NCBI RefSeq assembly: GCF_029203285.1 | Contig: NZ_CP115669.1 | Coordinates: forward strand, 5,642,001 to 5,706,000 | Direction of reading: 5' to 3' | From: Pseudomonas sp. PSE14 | GTDB taxonomy: Bacteria > Pseudomonadota > Gammaproteobacteria > Pseudomonadales > Pseudomonadaceae | Length of the DNA: 64,000 nucleotides | Part shown: positions 54,105 through 64,000 of the stretch, in pieces | How the letters are laid out: each line of letters starts with the position of its first letter | Numbering within the stretch: position 1 is the first letter of the stretch | Notes under the pieces: generated by a model | Told to the model about the DNA's origin: nothing | What the model saw: only the letters and a program-made list of their open reading frames with translations | Database searches by the model: none | Program-made: the position numbers and the translations under genes

Positions 54105-55025
54105 CTATTCGAGCAGCTCGACCGGCGGCAGCTGCATGGCCTGGACTTCGGCCTGGAGGAAGTCGCGCAACCGGCGCAGGCGCTCCTGCTGCCGGCGCGC
54201 CCGCGGCCAGACCAGGTAGTAGCTTTCGCCGCTGGCCACCGCGCTCGGCCAGGGCAGCGCCAGCCGGCCCTGGTTGGCGTCTTCGGCGACCATCACCAGG
54301 TCGCCGATGGATACACCATAGCCCCGCGCCGCAGCGACTATGCCCAGTTCCAGGGTGTCGAAAACCTGCCCGCCCTTTAGCGAAACCTGCTCGCTCAGGT
54401 CCATGCGCTGCAGCCAGCGGCGCCAGTCGCGGCGGTCGGGCGTTGGGTGCAGCAGCTCGGCGCGGGCCAGGCGCTCGACGTCCCACGGACCGTCGTCGAG
54501 CAGCGCCGGCGAACCCACCGGAATCAGCCACTCGGGGAACAGCAGGGTGCCTTCCCAGTCCGGCGGGAAGTGCCCGGCGCTGAGTAGCACCGCGCAGTCG
54601 AAAGGCTCGTTGACGAAGTCCACCTGGTCCACGTCCATCCAGGCGCTGGTCAACTGCACCTCGATATCGCTATTGCGCATGCGGAAGTTGCTCAAGCGCG
54701 ACAGCAGCCAGCGCATGGTCAGGGTCGAAGGCGCCTTCAGGCGCAGCACGCCCTCCTCCGCCCGCAGGCTGGAACAGGCGCGCTCCAGTGCGTCGAAGCC
54801 ATCGCGCAGGCCGGGCAGCAGCAGGCGCGCCGGCTCGGTCAGTTCCAGCTTCCGGCCGCGGCGCTGGAACAGGCGGCAGGCGAAGTGTTCTTCCAGGGTC
54901 CTGATGTGCCGGCTCACGGCGCTCTGGGTGATCGCCAGCTCCTCGGCGGCGCGGGTGAAGGACGCATGCCGGGCGGCGGCCTCGAAGGCGCGCAGGGCAT
55001 AGAGGGGCGGCAATTGGCGGTTCAT
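54105..55025 (-). CDS. LysR-family regulator
   Basis: A 306-residue regulator, GcvA-like. The helix-turn-helix has ARHASFTRAAEELAITQSAV and SRHIRTLEEHFACRLFQRRG. The C-terminal effector domain is of normal length. The ATG at 55025 has GGAG upstream. It is divergent from a MATE transporter, its probable target. ATGAGTATGACTCAT (55052-55066), a partial dyad, lies in the gap. Confidence 0.92.
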   Translation of the reverse strand: MNRQLPPLYALRAFEAAARHASFTRAAEELAITQSAVSRHIRTLEEHFACRLFQRRGRKLELTEPARLLLPGLRDGFDALERACSSLRAEEGVLRLKAPSTLTMRWLLSRLSNFRMRNSDIEVQLTSAWMDVDQVDFVNEPFDCAVLLSAGHFPPDWEGTLLFPEWLIPVGSPALLDDGPWDVERLARAELLHPTPDRRDWRRWLQRMDLSEQVSLKGGQVFDTLELGIVAAARGYGVSIGDLVMVAEDANQGRLALPWPSAVASGESYYLVWPRARRQQERLRRLRDFLQAEVQAMQLPPVELLE

Positions 55026-55174
55026 CGCGGGCTCCAGGGCGCAACCAGCCATGAGTATGACTCATGAATGGCATCGTTTTTTTCCTTTTGTGCCCGCCCG
55101 TGCACACGCCAGAGAATGAGGCACTTTCCATTCGGAAGGCCCCACTGCGGGCCGCCGCTGACTGAGCCTGACTC

Positions 55175-56560
55175 ATGAAACGCCTGTACCGTGACGAACT
55201 CGCCGCCATCCTGCGCCTGGCCGGCCCGCTGATCGCCGCCCAGTTGGCCTATGTGGCCATGGTGTTCACCGACACCGTGATGATGGGCAAGCTCGGCCGC
55301 GAGGCGCTGGCCAGCGGCGGCCTGGGCGCGTCCAGCTACGCGCTGATTTCGACCTTCTGCGTCGGCGTGGTGGCGGCCACCGGCAACCTGGTCGCCATTC
55401 GCCACGGCGCGCGGGACTCTTCTGGAGTAGTCCAGGCGACCCAGGCCGGCCTGTGGATCGGCCTGGCGCTGTCGCTGCTGGCGGGGCTATTGCTGTGGAA
55501 CCTGGGGCCGATCCTGCTGACCTTCGGCCAGGCGCCGGAAACCGTCGCCGGCACGATGAGTTTTCTACGCAGCATCGTCTTCGCCCTGCCCGGCTACATG
55601 GTCTTCATGGTGCTGCGCGGCTTCACCAGCGCCATCGAGCGCACCGGCCCGGTGATGGCGATCAGCGTGCTCGGCGCGCTGGCCAACTTCGCCCTGAACT
55701 ATGCCTTCATCGAGGGCCTGTTCGGCCTGCCGCGCCTGGGGCTGGCAGGGATCGGCCTGGTCACCGCGGTGGTGATGAACGCCCTGCCGGTGATACTCGC
55801 GCTGTACCTGCGCTGGCACCCCGCCTACCGCGACTACCCGCTGCTGCGCGGGCTGTCGCGGCCGGACTTCAAGGTAATCGGCGAATCCCTGCGCCTGGGC
55901 CTTTCCATTGGCGGCACTTACGCGGTGGAGTCAGGGATGTTCACCGTGGCCACGCTGTGCATGGGCGCCATCGGCAGCACCGCGCTGGCCGCACACCAGA
56001 TCGCCATCCAGTCGGTGTACGTGGCCTTCATGGTGCCGGTGGGGATTTCCTATGCGGTGACCTTCCGTATCGGCCAACACTACGGCGCCGGCCGGCTGGT
56101 CGAGGCGCGCCGCGCCGGACGCCTGGGAATCGGCTTCGGCGCCGCCTGCATGTTCGCCTTCGCCGCGCTGTTCTGGCTGGCCCCGGAGCTGGTCATCGGC
56201 CTGTTCCTCGACCACGACGACCCGGCCAACCAGGAGGTGGTGCAACTGGCCGTCAGCCTGCTGGCGATCGCCGCCTGGTTCGAGCTGTTCGACGGCACCC
56301 AGAGCATCGCCATGGGCGCGATCCGGGGCCTGAAAGATGCGCGCACCACCTTCCTGGTCGGGCTGGCGGGTTACTGGCTGGTCGGGGTGCCGATGGCCTT
56401 GCTGCTGGCCTTCCCGCTCGGCTGGGGACCCAGCGGCGTATGGTGGGGCCTGGCATCGGGGCTGGCTTGTGCGGCGATCGGCCTGTGCCTGGCGTTCGAA
56501 GCCAAGACCGCCCGACTGCTGCGGCCGCAGGCGACGGGCAGCGTCCTCGGCACTTGCTAG
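55175..56560 (+). CDS. MATE-family multidrug efflux protein
   Basis: A 461-residue transporter with 12 TM helices of the NorM type. LAGPLIAAQLAYVAMVFTDTV at the start and the repeat-half signature SIGGTYAVESGMFTVATLCMG are typical; acidic residues in TM1 and TM7 suit Na+/H+ coupling. Substrates could be cationic drugs. It ends overlapping the convergent EAL gene stop. Confidence 0.92.
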   Translation: MKRLYRDELAAILRLAGPLIAAQLAYVAMVFTDTVMMGKLGREALASGGLGASSYALISTFCVGVVAATGNLVAIRHGARDSSGVVQATQAGLWIGLALSLLAGLLLWNLGPILLTFGQAPETVAGTMSFLRSIVFALPGYMVFMVLRGFTSAIERTGPVMAISVLGALANFALNYAFIEGLFGLPRLGLAGIGLVTAVVMNALPVILALYLRWHPAYRDYPLLRGLSRPDFKVIGESLRLGLSIGGTYAVESGMFTVATLCMGAIGSTALAAHQIAIQSVYVAFMVPVGISYAVTFRIGQHYGAGRLVEARRAGRLGIGFGAACMFAFAALFWLAPELVIGLFLDHDDPANQEVVQLAVSLLAIAAWFELFDGTQSIAMGAIRGLKDARTTFLVGLAGYWLVGVPMALLLAFPLGWGPSGVWWGLASGLACAAIGLCLAFEAKTARLLRPQATGSVLGTC

Positions 56561-58236
56561 CTGTTGATCGAGTCCTGCAGGCGTAGCGCGCGGGTTCCGC
56601 CGAACACCAGGAAGCGCGCCAGCTCCGCTAGGGGCAGCGGCCGGCTGATCCCGTAGCCCTGGACCTGGTCACAGCCGAACTGACTCAGCTGGTCCTGCTG
56701 CTCGACGGTCTCGACGCCTTCGGCCACCACCTCGAGATTGAGGTTATGCGCCAGGTTGATCATCGCCCGCACCAGTTGCAGGTTTTCCGGGCGCTCCTGC
56801 ATGTCGCCGACGAAGCTCTTGTCGATCTTCAGCAGGGTGATCGGCAGGCTGCTGAGGTGCACGAAGGACGAGAAGCCGGTGCCGAAGTCATCCAGCGAGA
56901 AGCGCACGCCCAGCCGGCCGAGGACCTGCATGGTCTGCAGCACCTTGTCGCTGCGACGCATCACGGCGGTTTCGGTGAGTTCGAACTCCAGCCACCGGGC
57001 ATCCACGCCGCGCAGGCGGATCAGGCGCTCCAGGGTCGGCAGCAACTGGCCGTCCTGGAACTGGCGGAACGACAGGTTGATCGCCATGTGCAGCGGCGGC
57101 AGGCCGCGCCCACGCAGCCATTGCATGTCGCGCAGGGCGCGGGAGATCACCCAGTAGCCGAGCGGCACGATCAGCCCGCTTTCCTCCGCCAGCGGCACGA
57201 AGTCCCCCGGCATCAGCAGGCCGCGTTCGGGATGACGCCAGCGCACCAGCGCTTCCAGGCCGACGATGTGGCCATCCTTCAGGTCCAGGCGCGGCTGGTA
57301 GTGCAGTTCCAGCTCGTCGCGGCGCAAGGCGCGGCGCAGTTCGCTCTCCAGATCGGCGAGGCTGCGCGCGCCACGGTTGATGCGCTCGTCGAACACATGG
57401 AAGGTGCAACCCTGGCGGGCCTTGGCCTGCTGCATGGCGATGTGCGCGTGCCACATCAACGGGTCGGCGCCATCGCCGGTGTGAGCGTGGGCCATGCCCA
57501 GGCTGCAACCCAAGAGCAGGCTTTCCCCCTCCACCCGGTAGGGCTCGCCGAGGACCTCGACGATGCGTTCGGCGACCCATTCCACCCGCTCCGGATCGTG
57601 GCGGGTATCCAGCAGCAGGGCGAATTCGTCACTGCCCAGACGGGCGATGAGATCACCGTTGTCCAGTTGGGCCTTGAGTCGGTCGACCACCTGCAGGATC
57701 AGCCGGTCCCCGGACTGGTGACCGAGGGCATCGTTGACGTGGCGGAAGTTGTCCAGGTCCAGGTGCCCCAGCGCCAGGCCGCGGCCACCGCACTCGCTCA
57801 GGCGGGCGGCGAGCAGGGTCTGGAAGCCCTGGCGGTTGGCAATGCCGGTAAGCGGATCCTGTTCGGCCAGGTTCTGCAGGGTGTTCTGCAGCGAGGCGCG
57901 TTCGCGCACGTAGCGCAGGCAGCGGCGTAGCACTTCGACGCTGAGGCTTTCCGCGGCCAGCCAGTCGGCAACGCCCACCGGCTCCTGTGTGGGCTCGCGT
58001 TCGAGCAGCAGGACCATCGGCAGGTGGCATTGCTGGGAGGATGGCAGCTTGCCAGGCGTGGCCAGGACCAGGCCGACCTGGCCTTCATCGAACAGGCTGC
58101 TGGCGGCCTGCCAGGACGGTGCTGTGATCAGGGAATAGCCCTGCCCCAACGCGGCCAGATATCCGCGAAGTAGCTGGGCCCACTGCGGCGCTTCCGCCAG
58201 CAGGAGCAGGCGCGCTGGTTCGACCGACGCTGCCAC
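56557..58236 (-). CDS. REC-like/degenerate GGDEF/EAL c-di-GMP phosphodiesterase (ProE-like)
   Basis: A 559-residue soluble protein. Residues 8-105 resemble a receiver fold but lack a clear phospho-acceptor Asp. The GGDEF domain is degenerate at its key motif (GSDEF, 201-205). The EAL domain (about 300-550) has an intact EAL (328-330) and DDFGTGFSS, so the protein is likely a phosphodiesterase. The position between the MATE gene and rep matches PA5295, known to affect EPS in P. aeruginosa. The start is GTG; a run of G just upstream could serve as ribosome site. Confidence 0.88.
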   Translation of the reverse strand: MAASVEPARLLLLAEAPQWAQLLRGYLAALGQGYSLITAPSWQAASSLFDEGQVGLVLATPGKLPSSQQCHLPMVLLLEREPTQEPVGVADWLAAESLSVEVLRRCLRYVRERASLQNTLQNLAEQDPLTGIANRQGFQTLLAARLSECGGRGLALGHLDLDNFRHVNDALGHQSGDRLILQVVDRLKAQLDNGDLIARLGSDEFALLLDTRHDPERVEWVAERIVEVLGEPYRVEGESLLLGCSLGMAHAHTGDGADPLMWHAHIAMQQAKARQGCTFHVFDERINRGARSLADLESELRRALRRDELELHYQPRLDLKDGHIVGLEALVRWRHPERGLLMPGDFVPLAEESGLIVPLGYWVISRALRDMQWLRGRGLPPLHMAINLSFRQFQDGQLLPTLERLIRLRGVDARWLEFELTETAVMRRSDKVLQTMQVLGRLGVRFSLDDFGTGFSSFVHLSSLPITLLKIDKSFVGDMQERPENLQLVRAMINLAHNLNLEVVAEGVETVEQQDQLSQFGCDQVQGYGISRPLPLAELARFLVFGGTRALRLQDSINS

Positions 58237-58522
58237 GCGACCCCCGTCATGCGATGGGAAGAAACCTGGCGCCGTCCCTGTGCCCGTCCTTCCGGTTTTG
58301 AAGCCTCCGCCGCCTCCGGCTCCCCGGATACAAACGAGACTTCAGAGAAACTCTTAAGAGTTTTCTTCAAGTATTGCTCACACAAGCCTAATACATGTAC
58401 GGATTTATCCAAAATAAGGAAGTACGATCCCGTCACAGATCGCCGCTATTCCGAGCGGCACCCCGACGCCCGGCACGGCCTGCTAGAATACGCGCCCGCT
58501 CCACTACAGACCCCCGCCCTTC

Positions 58523-60532
58523 ATGTCCCGACTCAATCCCCGGCAGCAAGAGGCCGTGAACTACGTCGGCGGCCCGCTCCTGGTGCTGGCCGGCGCCGGC
58601 TCCGGCAAGACCAGCGTGATCACCCGCAAGATCGCGTACCTCGTGCAGCAATGCGGCATCCGCGCCCAGTACATCGTCGCCGTGACCTTCACCAACAAGG
58701 CCGCCCGCGAGATGAAAGAGCGCGTCAGCACCCTGTTGCGCCCGGGCGAGGGCAAGGGCCTGACCGTCTCCACCTTCCACAACCTGGGCCTGAACATCAT
58801 CCGCAAGGAGCACGCGGCCCTGGGCTACAAGCCCGGCTTCTCGATCTTCGACGAGAGCGATGTGAAGGCGCTGATGACCGACATCATGCAGAAGGAGTAT
58901 TCCGGCGATGACGGTCTGGACGAGATCAAGAACCTGATCGGTGGCTGGAAAAACGACCTGATCCTTCCGGAAGAAGCGCTGGAAAAGGCGCGCAATCCCA
59001 AGGAACAGACCGCCGCGATGGTCTACCTGCATTACCAGCGCACGCTCAAAGCCTACAACGCGGTGGACTTCGACGACCTGATCCTGCAGCCGGTGAAGCT
59101 GTTCCAGGAGCACCCGGAAATCCTCGATAAGTGGCGCAACCGCGTGCGCTACATGCTGGTGGACGAGTACCAGGACACCAACGCCAGCCAGTACCTGCTG
59201 GTGAAGATGCTGGTGCAGCAGCGCGCGCACTTCACCGTGGTGGGCGACGACGACCAGTCGATCTACGCCTGGCGGGGCGCGCGCCCGGAAAACCTGATGC
59301 AGCTGAAGGAAGACTTCCCCTCGCTGAAGGTGGTGATGCTGGAGCAGAACTACCGCTCCACCAGCCGCATCCTGAAGTGCGCGAACATCCTCATCGCCAA
59401 CAACCCCCACGTGTTCGAGAAGCAGCTGTGGAGCGAGATGGGCGAAGGTGACCCGATCCGGGTGATCCGCTGCCGCAACGAGGAAGCCGAGGCCGAGCGG
59501 GTGGCCGTGGAAATCCTCACCATCCACCTGAAGACGCAGCGGCCCTACAGCGAATTCGCCATCCTCTACCGGGGCAACTATCAGGCGAAGCTGATCGAGC
59601 TGAAACTTCAGCACCACCAGATTCCCTATCGTCTGTCGGGCGGCACCAGCTTTTTCGGACGCCAGGAAGTGAAGGACCTGATGTCCTACTTCCGCCTGCT
59701 GGTGAACCCGGACGATGACAACGCCTTCCTCCGCGTGATCAACGTGCCGCGCCGGGAAATCGGCTCCGCGACCCTGGAGAAGCTCGGCAACTATGCCACC
59801 GAGCGCGGTTGCTCGATGTTCAACGCCGCCGGGGAGCTGGGCCTGTCCGAACACCTGGACGCCCGCTACATCGAGCGCCTGCAACGCTTCAAGCGCTTCA
59901 TCGACAAGGTCCGCGAGCAGTGCGCCGGCAACGACCCGATCGGCGCGCTGCGCAGCATGGTGATAGATATCGACTACGAGAACTGGCTGCGGCAGAACGC
60001 GTCCAGCGACAAGGTCGCCGATTTCCGCATGGGCAACGTCTGGTTCCTCATCGATGCGCTGAAGAACACCCTGGAGCGCGACGAAGAAGGCGACATGACC
60101 ATCGAGCAGGCCATCGCCAAGCTGGTGCTGCGCGACATGCTGGAACGCCAGCAGGAAGAGGAAGAAGGCGCCGAGGGCGTGCAGATGATGACCCTGCATG
60201 CGTCCAAGGGCCTGGAATTCCCCTACGTGTTCATTCTCGGCGTAGAAGAAGAAATCCTTCCGCACCGCTCCAGCATCGAGGCCGACACCATCGAGGAAGA
60301 GCGGCGCCTGGCCTACGTGGGCATCACCCGGGCGAAGAAGAACCTGGCCATGACCTTCGCCGCCAAGCGCAAGCAGTACGGCGAGATCATCGACTGCTCG
60401 CCCAGCCGTTTCCTCGACGAGCTGCCGCCGGAGGACCTGGTCTGGGAAGGCCAGGAAGACGCGCCGGTGGAGGTCAAGGTGGCCAAGGGCAACTCCGCGC
60501 TGGCGGATATCCGGGCGATGCTCAAGCGCTGA
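58523..60532 (+). CDS. rep: ATP-dependent DNA helicase Rep
   Basis: A 669-residue SF1A helicase. Walker A LAGAGSGKTSVIT, motif II VDEYQDTN, motif III GDDDQSIYAWRGA, motif IV LEQNYRST, motif V HASKGLEFPYVF and motif VI AYVGITRAKKNL are all in order. It moves 3'-5' on DNA and clears proteins ahead of the fork. The upstream 286 bases are divergent with the EAL gene. Confidence 0.96.
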   Translation: MSRLNPRQQEAVNYVGGPLLVLAGAGSGKTSVITRKIAYLVQQCGIRAQYIVAVTFTNKAAREMKERVSTLLRPGEGKGLTVSTFHNLGLNIIRKEHAALGYKPGFSIFDESDVKALMTDIMQKEYSGDDGLDEIKNLIGGWKNDLILPEEALEKARNPKEQTAAMVYLHYQRTLKAYNAVDFDDLILQPVKLFQEHPEILDKWRNRVRYMLVDEYQDTNASQYLLVKMLVQQRAHFTVVGDDDQSIYAWRGARPENLMQLKEDFPSLKVVMLEQNYRSTSRILKCANILIANNPHVFEKQLWSEMGEGDPIRVIRCRNEEAEAERVAVEILTIHLKTQRPYSEFAILYRGNYQAKLIELKLQHHQIPYRLSGGTSFFGRQEVKDLMSYFRLLVNPDDDNAFLRVINVPRREIGSATLEKLGNYATERGCSMFNAAGELGLSEHLDARYIERLQRFKRFIDKVREQCAGNDPIGALRSMVIDIDYENWLRQNASSDKVADFRMGNVWFLIDALKNTLERDEEGDMTIEQAIAKLVLRDMLERQQEEEEGAEGVQMMTLHASKGLEFPYVFILGVEEEILPHRSSIEADTIEEERRLAYVGITRAKKNLAMTFAAKRKQYGEIIDCSPSRFLDELPPEDLVWEGQEDAPVEVKVAKGNSALADIRAMLKR

Positions 60533-60541
60533 TCACCGTGG

Positions 60542-61376
<835 letters not shown>

Positions 61377-61390
61377 TCCACCGCTCAATG

Positions 61391-61424
61391 AAAAAGGCGG
61401 GCACCGCAAGGGCCCGCCTTTTTT
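61391..61424 (+). terminator. Terminator after xpt
   Basis: 12-bp arms (AAAAAGGCGGGC with GCCCGCCTTTTT), a 9-base loop and a T6 run on the plus strand. Confidence 0.92.
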
Positions 61425-61453
61425 CATGCATGCGATCAGGGCATGCCCTCCCC

Positions 61454-61532
61454 GTAGTAGCGGAACTTGTCCGCGAATCTTCCCCGCCGCACGGCCGCCT
61501 ACCGGCGAATCGCGGAGAAGCTCCGCTCCTAC
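61454..61532. repeat. Second-type REP inverted pair
   Basis: GTAGTAGCGGAACTTGTCC...GAAT (61454-61478) and an inverted relative GAATCGCGGAGAAGCTCCGC...CTAC (61507-61532), each a small hairpin. They resemble the 24340 REP in overall pattern but differ in core, suggesting a second subfamily. Confidence 0.75.
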
Positions 61533-61613
61533 GAAAACGGCCGGCCAGCCTCGCGTCCACGGCAGGAGTCCAGACCGACCTCACCGCACACCACCCGGTA
61601 AATCGCGGACATG

Positions 61614-61638
61614 AAAAAGCCGCCCGGAGGCGGCTCTT
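61614..61638 (-). terminator. Terminator after cytochrome c5 gene
   Basis: A stem around AAAGCCGCC-CGGA-GGCGGCTCTTT just downstream of the minus-strand cytochrome gene, with an A-run on the plus side giving TTTTTCATG on the minus strand. Confidence 0.88.
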
Positions 61639-61655
61639 TCGGCACAGGTCGGCGA

Positions 61656-62084
61656 TTACAGGCCGGACATGTGATGAATCGCGGCTTTCAGCTCGTCATC
61701 CGAGCAGTCGGCGCAGGTGCCCTTCGGCGGCATGGCGTTGATGCCGGAGATGGCCTTGGCCAGCAGGCCGTCGATACCACCCTGTTCCTTCGCACGCTTG
61801 CCCCAGTCGGCCTTGTCGCCGATCTTCGGCGCGCCCAGCAGGCCGCTGCCGTGGCAGTTGGTGCAGACCTTGCCGACGATCTCTTCGCCCGAACGCGGAG
61901 CGCCACCGCCACCGGCCGAAGCCACGGCGCCAACGCCTGCGCATTCCTGACCCTGCACGCAGACTTTCCCCACTGGTTCCAGACGCTTGGCAATGGCGTC
62001 ATCGTTGGTCGCGGCCTGAGCGCTTACAGCCCACAGGGCCAGCACGGCAGCTTGGGCTGCCAGCATTTTTTTAATCAGGTTCAC
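61656..62084 (-). CDS. cycB: Cytochrome c5
   Basis: A 142-residue periplasmic mono-heme cytochrome c. The signal peptide (NLIKKMLAAQAAVLALWAVSAQA) is followed by a glycine/alanine linker, then the heme site CTNCH, with the axial Met likely in NAMPPKG. A second cysteine pair (CADC) is as in c5 proteins. It carries electrons to terminal oxidases or denitrification enzymes. I chose the GTG at 62084 because GAGGGTGAAAGG precedes it; an ATG nine codons earlier is possible. Confidence 0.9.
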   Translation of the reverse strand: MNLIKKMLAAQAAVLALWAVSAQAATNDDAIAKRLEPVGKVCVQGQECAGVGAVASAGGGGAPRSGEEIVGKVCTNCHGSGLLGAPKIGDKADWGKRAKEQGGIDGLLAKAISGINAMPPKGTCADCSDDELKAAIHHMSGL

Positions 62085-62260
62085 CCTTTCACCCTCATCG
62101 TGGCTTATCACACCCGGGCGCGGTAGCAGTCATCACGGTCTCGGGCCGCGCGGGCGGGCGCAAGTATAACGGCAAAGCCGGCAAGCTCGAAACAATTGCT
62201 CTGCCTTGCCGGGCCTTGCGGCATTAGGTCGCAGCTGGTCTGGCCGGTCCTACCGGCTGT

Positions 62261-62809
62261 TCAAAAATTTGCCGGTGTGGTGGCGCTGATCAGCCGCGCC
62301 GGGGCATCGAACGGATTGCGGAAACGGTGGGGCTTGGTGCTGTCGAAATAGTAGCTGTCGCCACGTTCGAGGACGAAAGTCTCGTCGCCGACGGTTAGCT
62401 CCAGACGGCCTTCAACCAGTACGCCGGTCTCTTCGCCTTCGTGGGCATACATGTCGTCGCCGGTGTCGGAGCCCGGCGGATAGGTCTCGTCGAGCAGGGT
62501 GATGGCGCGGCTGGGATAGTCCTTGCCAACCAGCTTCATGATGATCGAGCCACTGGACAGGTCGCTGAGTTCGTCTGCCTTGTAGACCACCGGAGTGTTG
62601 CTGTTCTGCTCCAGGTCCAGGGAGAAGAACTCGACCAGGGACATCGGAATACCACCCAGCACTTTCTTCAGCGAGCTGATGGAGGGGCTGACGCTGTTCT
62701 TCTCGATCATCGAGATCGTGCTGTTGGTCACACCCGCCCGTTTGGCGAGTTCGCGCTGGGACAAACCTTTGAGCTTACGGATGGCTTGCAGACGAGCACC
62801 GACGTCCAA
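62261..62809 (-). CDS. pauR: PauR, XRE-cupin repressor of polyamine catabolism
   Basis: A 182-residue regulator. The helix-turn-helix (GLSQRELAKRAGVTNSTISM) lies at about 15-35, and the C-terminal cupin domain (about 105-175) has EGEETGVLVEGRLELTVGDE and GDSYYFDSTKPHRFRNPFD. Its sequence fits P. aeruginosa PauR, which represses putrescine and other polyamine genes. The start is TTG, with a strong AAGGAGG nine bases upstream and the expected DVGARLQAIRKLKG following. It lies between dadX and the cytochrome gene, as in PAO1. Confidence 0.93.
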   Translation of the reverse strand: MDVGARLQAIRKLKGLSQRELAKRAGVTNSTISMIEKNSVSPSISSLKKVLGGIPMSLVEFFSLDLEQNSNTPVVYKADELSDLSSGSIIMKLVGKDYPSRAITLLDETYPPGSDTGDDMYAHEGEETGVLVEGRLELTVGDETFVLERGDSYYFDSTKPHRFRNPFDAPARLISATTPANF

Positions 62810-62973
62810 GGGTGGGGTCCTCCTTATTCTTGTGTTCAGGCAGGCGCTGAAAGGCAGAACCCGCCAACGGCTTGAGCCGAGCGGGTTCCAAGTGCCACGT
62901 ATCATGGCAACACCGTTCAGTATTTACAACAGATCGGCTGTCGATCCTGCGCAAACTTTACGGACGGTATCCG

Positions 62974-64000
62974 TCACTCGCCGCTATAGACCCGCGGCAC
63001 GCGCTTGAGGTTGCAGAACAGCTGGTAGGGAATGCTGCCGCAGAGCGCGGCGAGCTGGCTGGCGGGGACGTTCGGCCCCCAGAGTTCGACGCGGCTGCCC
63101 AGGCCGGCTTGCGGCAGGTCGGTCAGATCAACGGTGAGCATGTCCATGGACACGCGGCCGATGATGCGGCTGGGCTTGCCGTCGATGAACACCGGCGTGC
63201 CGTCCGGCGCATGGCGCGGATAGCCGTCGGCATAGCCCATGGCGACCACGCCGACGCGTACCGGGCGATCGGCGACGAAGCGCGCGCCGTAGCCCACCGG
63301 CTCGCCGGCGGGCAGTTCGCGGATGCTGATGACCTTGGATTCCAGGGTCATCACCGGGCGCAGTTGATCGGCCAGCGGGTGCGCCTGTTCGAACGGAGTG
63401 GCGCCGTAGAGCATGATGCCGGGGCGCACCCAGTCGCTGGGCACGTCGGACCAGCCGAGGATGCCGGGAGAGTTGCGCAGGCTGACCTCATGGCCCTGGC
63501 ACGCGGCTTCGCGCACGGCCTGGAAGGCGGCGACCTGCTCCTCGGTGCGCGGGCAATCCAGCTCGTCGGCACGGGAGAAGTGACTCATCAGCACGACCTT
63601 GGCCACGTGGGGCAGCGCCTTCAGGCGAGCCAGCGCGGCGGCATAGTCCTGCGGGAAGAAGCCGACGCGGTGCATGCCCGAGTCCATCTTCAGCCACACG
63701 GTGAGCGGCTTGCTCGGACGGGCGCGCTCGATGGCATCCAGCTGCCAGGCCGAGTGCACCACGCACCAGAAATCATGGGCGTCGATCAGTTCCAGCTCGC
63801 TGGCCTCGAAGAAACCTTCCAGCAGCAGGATCGGCGCGCGGATGCCGGCTTCACGCAGCTCCAGTGCTTCCTCGATGCAGGCCACAGCAAAACCATCGGC
63901 CTCGCCCTCCAGGGCACGGGCACAGACCACGGCGCCATGGCCGTAGGCGTCGGCCTTGACCACCGCCAGCGCTCGGGCGCCGCTGACTTCACGGGCCAGA
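62974..64000 (-). CDS. dadX: Catabolic alanine racemase, 5' end cut by window
   Basis: 342 codons are visible; about 15 N-terminal residues lie beyond the right edge. The PLP lysine in [12 protein letters not shown], the tyrosine in PVGYGARF and the substrate arginine/tyrosine regions ([22 protein letters not shown]) match Alr/DadX. It interconverts L- and D-alanine for alanine breakdown with dadA, which should lie just right of the window. DadX over Alr is based on its position next to pauR. Confidence 0.92.
   Translation of the reverse strand, partial: LAREVSGARALAVVKADAYGHGAVVCARALEGEADGFAVACIEEALELREAGIRAPILLLEGFFEASELELIDAHDFWCVVHSAWQLDAIERARPSKPLTVWLKMDSGMHRVGFFPQDYAAALARLKALPHVAKVVLMSHFSRADELDCPRTEEQVAAFQAVREAACQGHEVSLRNSPGILGWSDVPSDWVRPGIMLYGATPFEQAHPLADQLRPVMTLESKVISIRELPAGEPVGYGARFVADRPVRVGVVAMGYADGYPRHAPDGTPVFIDGKPSRIIGRVSMDMLTVDLTDLPQAGLGSRVELWGPNVPASQLAALCGSIPYQLFCNLKRVPRVYSGE

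Noticed and set aside
58128-58436. 102-residue minus-strand frame upstream of the EAL gene
   Set aside because: It is out of frame with the EAL gene, and its 3' half is shadow sequence of that gene's start.

Overview
This is a chromosomal window from a high-GC gammaproteobacterium that is almost certainly a Pseudomonas of the P. aeruginosa lineage. The organism call rests on recognisable Pseudomonas genes (sutA, pauR, pchP, oscA, lppL, rnk, a cyaA-cyaY-lysA-dapF-xerC block and a glnK-amtB pair) and on gene orders that match, from memory, two separate blocks of the PAO1 chromosome (around PA0280-PA0286 and PA5268-PA5302). I could not run a database search, so all family names come from reading motifs and context.

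Region 1 (1-15257) is an exopolysaccharide (EPS) locus, all on the minus strand and read from about 15040 down past base 1. The order is: FAD-dependent oxidoreductase, DegT-type sugar aminotransferase, Wzx flippase, GT2 glycosyltransferase, Wzc-type tyrosine kinase, an RfaH/NusG paralogue, GT2, GT4, a very unusual Wzy-like polymerase fused to a clan GH-A glycoside hydrolase, GT4, and a cut-off rmlA (dTDP-rhamnose supply). The 1-kb leader holds a sigma70-like promoter and two identical copies of an ops/JUMPstart-like core (GGCGGTAGC). These are the expected recruitment site for RfaH, and an RfaH gene sits inside the operon, so this looks like a self-reinforcing antitermination circuit. No initiating transferase or outer-membrane exporter is visible; they may lie to the left.

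Region 2 (15258-24307) holds a PAS-GGDEF cyclase, the membrane desaturase desA, a PAS-PAS-GGDEF-EAL protein, and the sulfate uptake unit oscA-sbp-cysT-cysW-cysA with attenuator-like hairpins after sbp.

Region 3 (24308-32847) is a more variable stretch with REP-type palindromes: a divergent TetR / SDR-isomerase pair with two operator-like palindromes, a membrane protein facing an XRE regulator across a perfect 17-bp palindrome, an Mpo1-like protein, a Crp/Fnr regulator, an unknown secreted protein, ppk2, corA and two small conserved proteins.

Region 4 (32940-64000) is housekeeping: cyaA, rnk, a DUF1289 gene, cyaY with a tightly coupled AraC gene, lppL-lysA-dapF-DUF484-xerC-HAD, sutA, yjbQ, amtB-glnK (candidate sigma54 promoter), ubiK, a ComM-type ATPase, a DUF1127 gene, a MocR regulator, a TlpA-like redoxin, the choline genes betT-like and pchP, a LysR/MATE pair, a GGDEF(degenerate)-EAL protein, rep, xpt, cytochrome c5, pauR and a cut-off alanine racemase dadX. 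Intergenic palindromes of at least three kinds punctuate this half.

Taken together, the left part makes and controls a surface polysaccharide. Three c-di-GMP enzymes in the window could feed into the same matrix or motility decision, although that link is inference. No tRNA, rRNA, CRISPR array, transposase or phage gene was seen.
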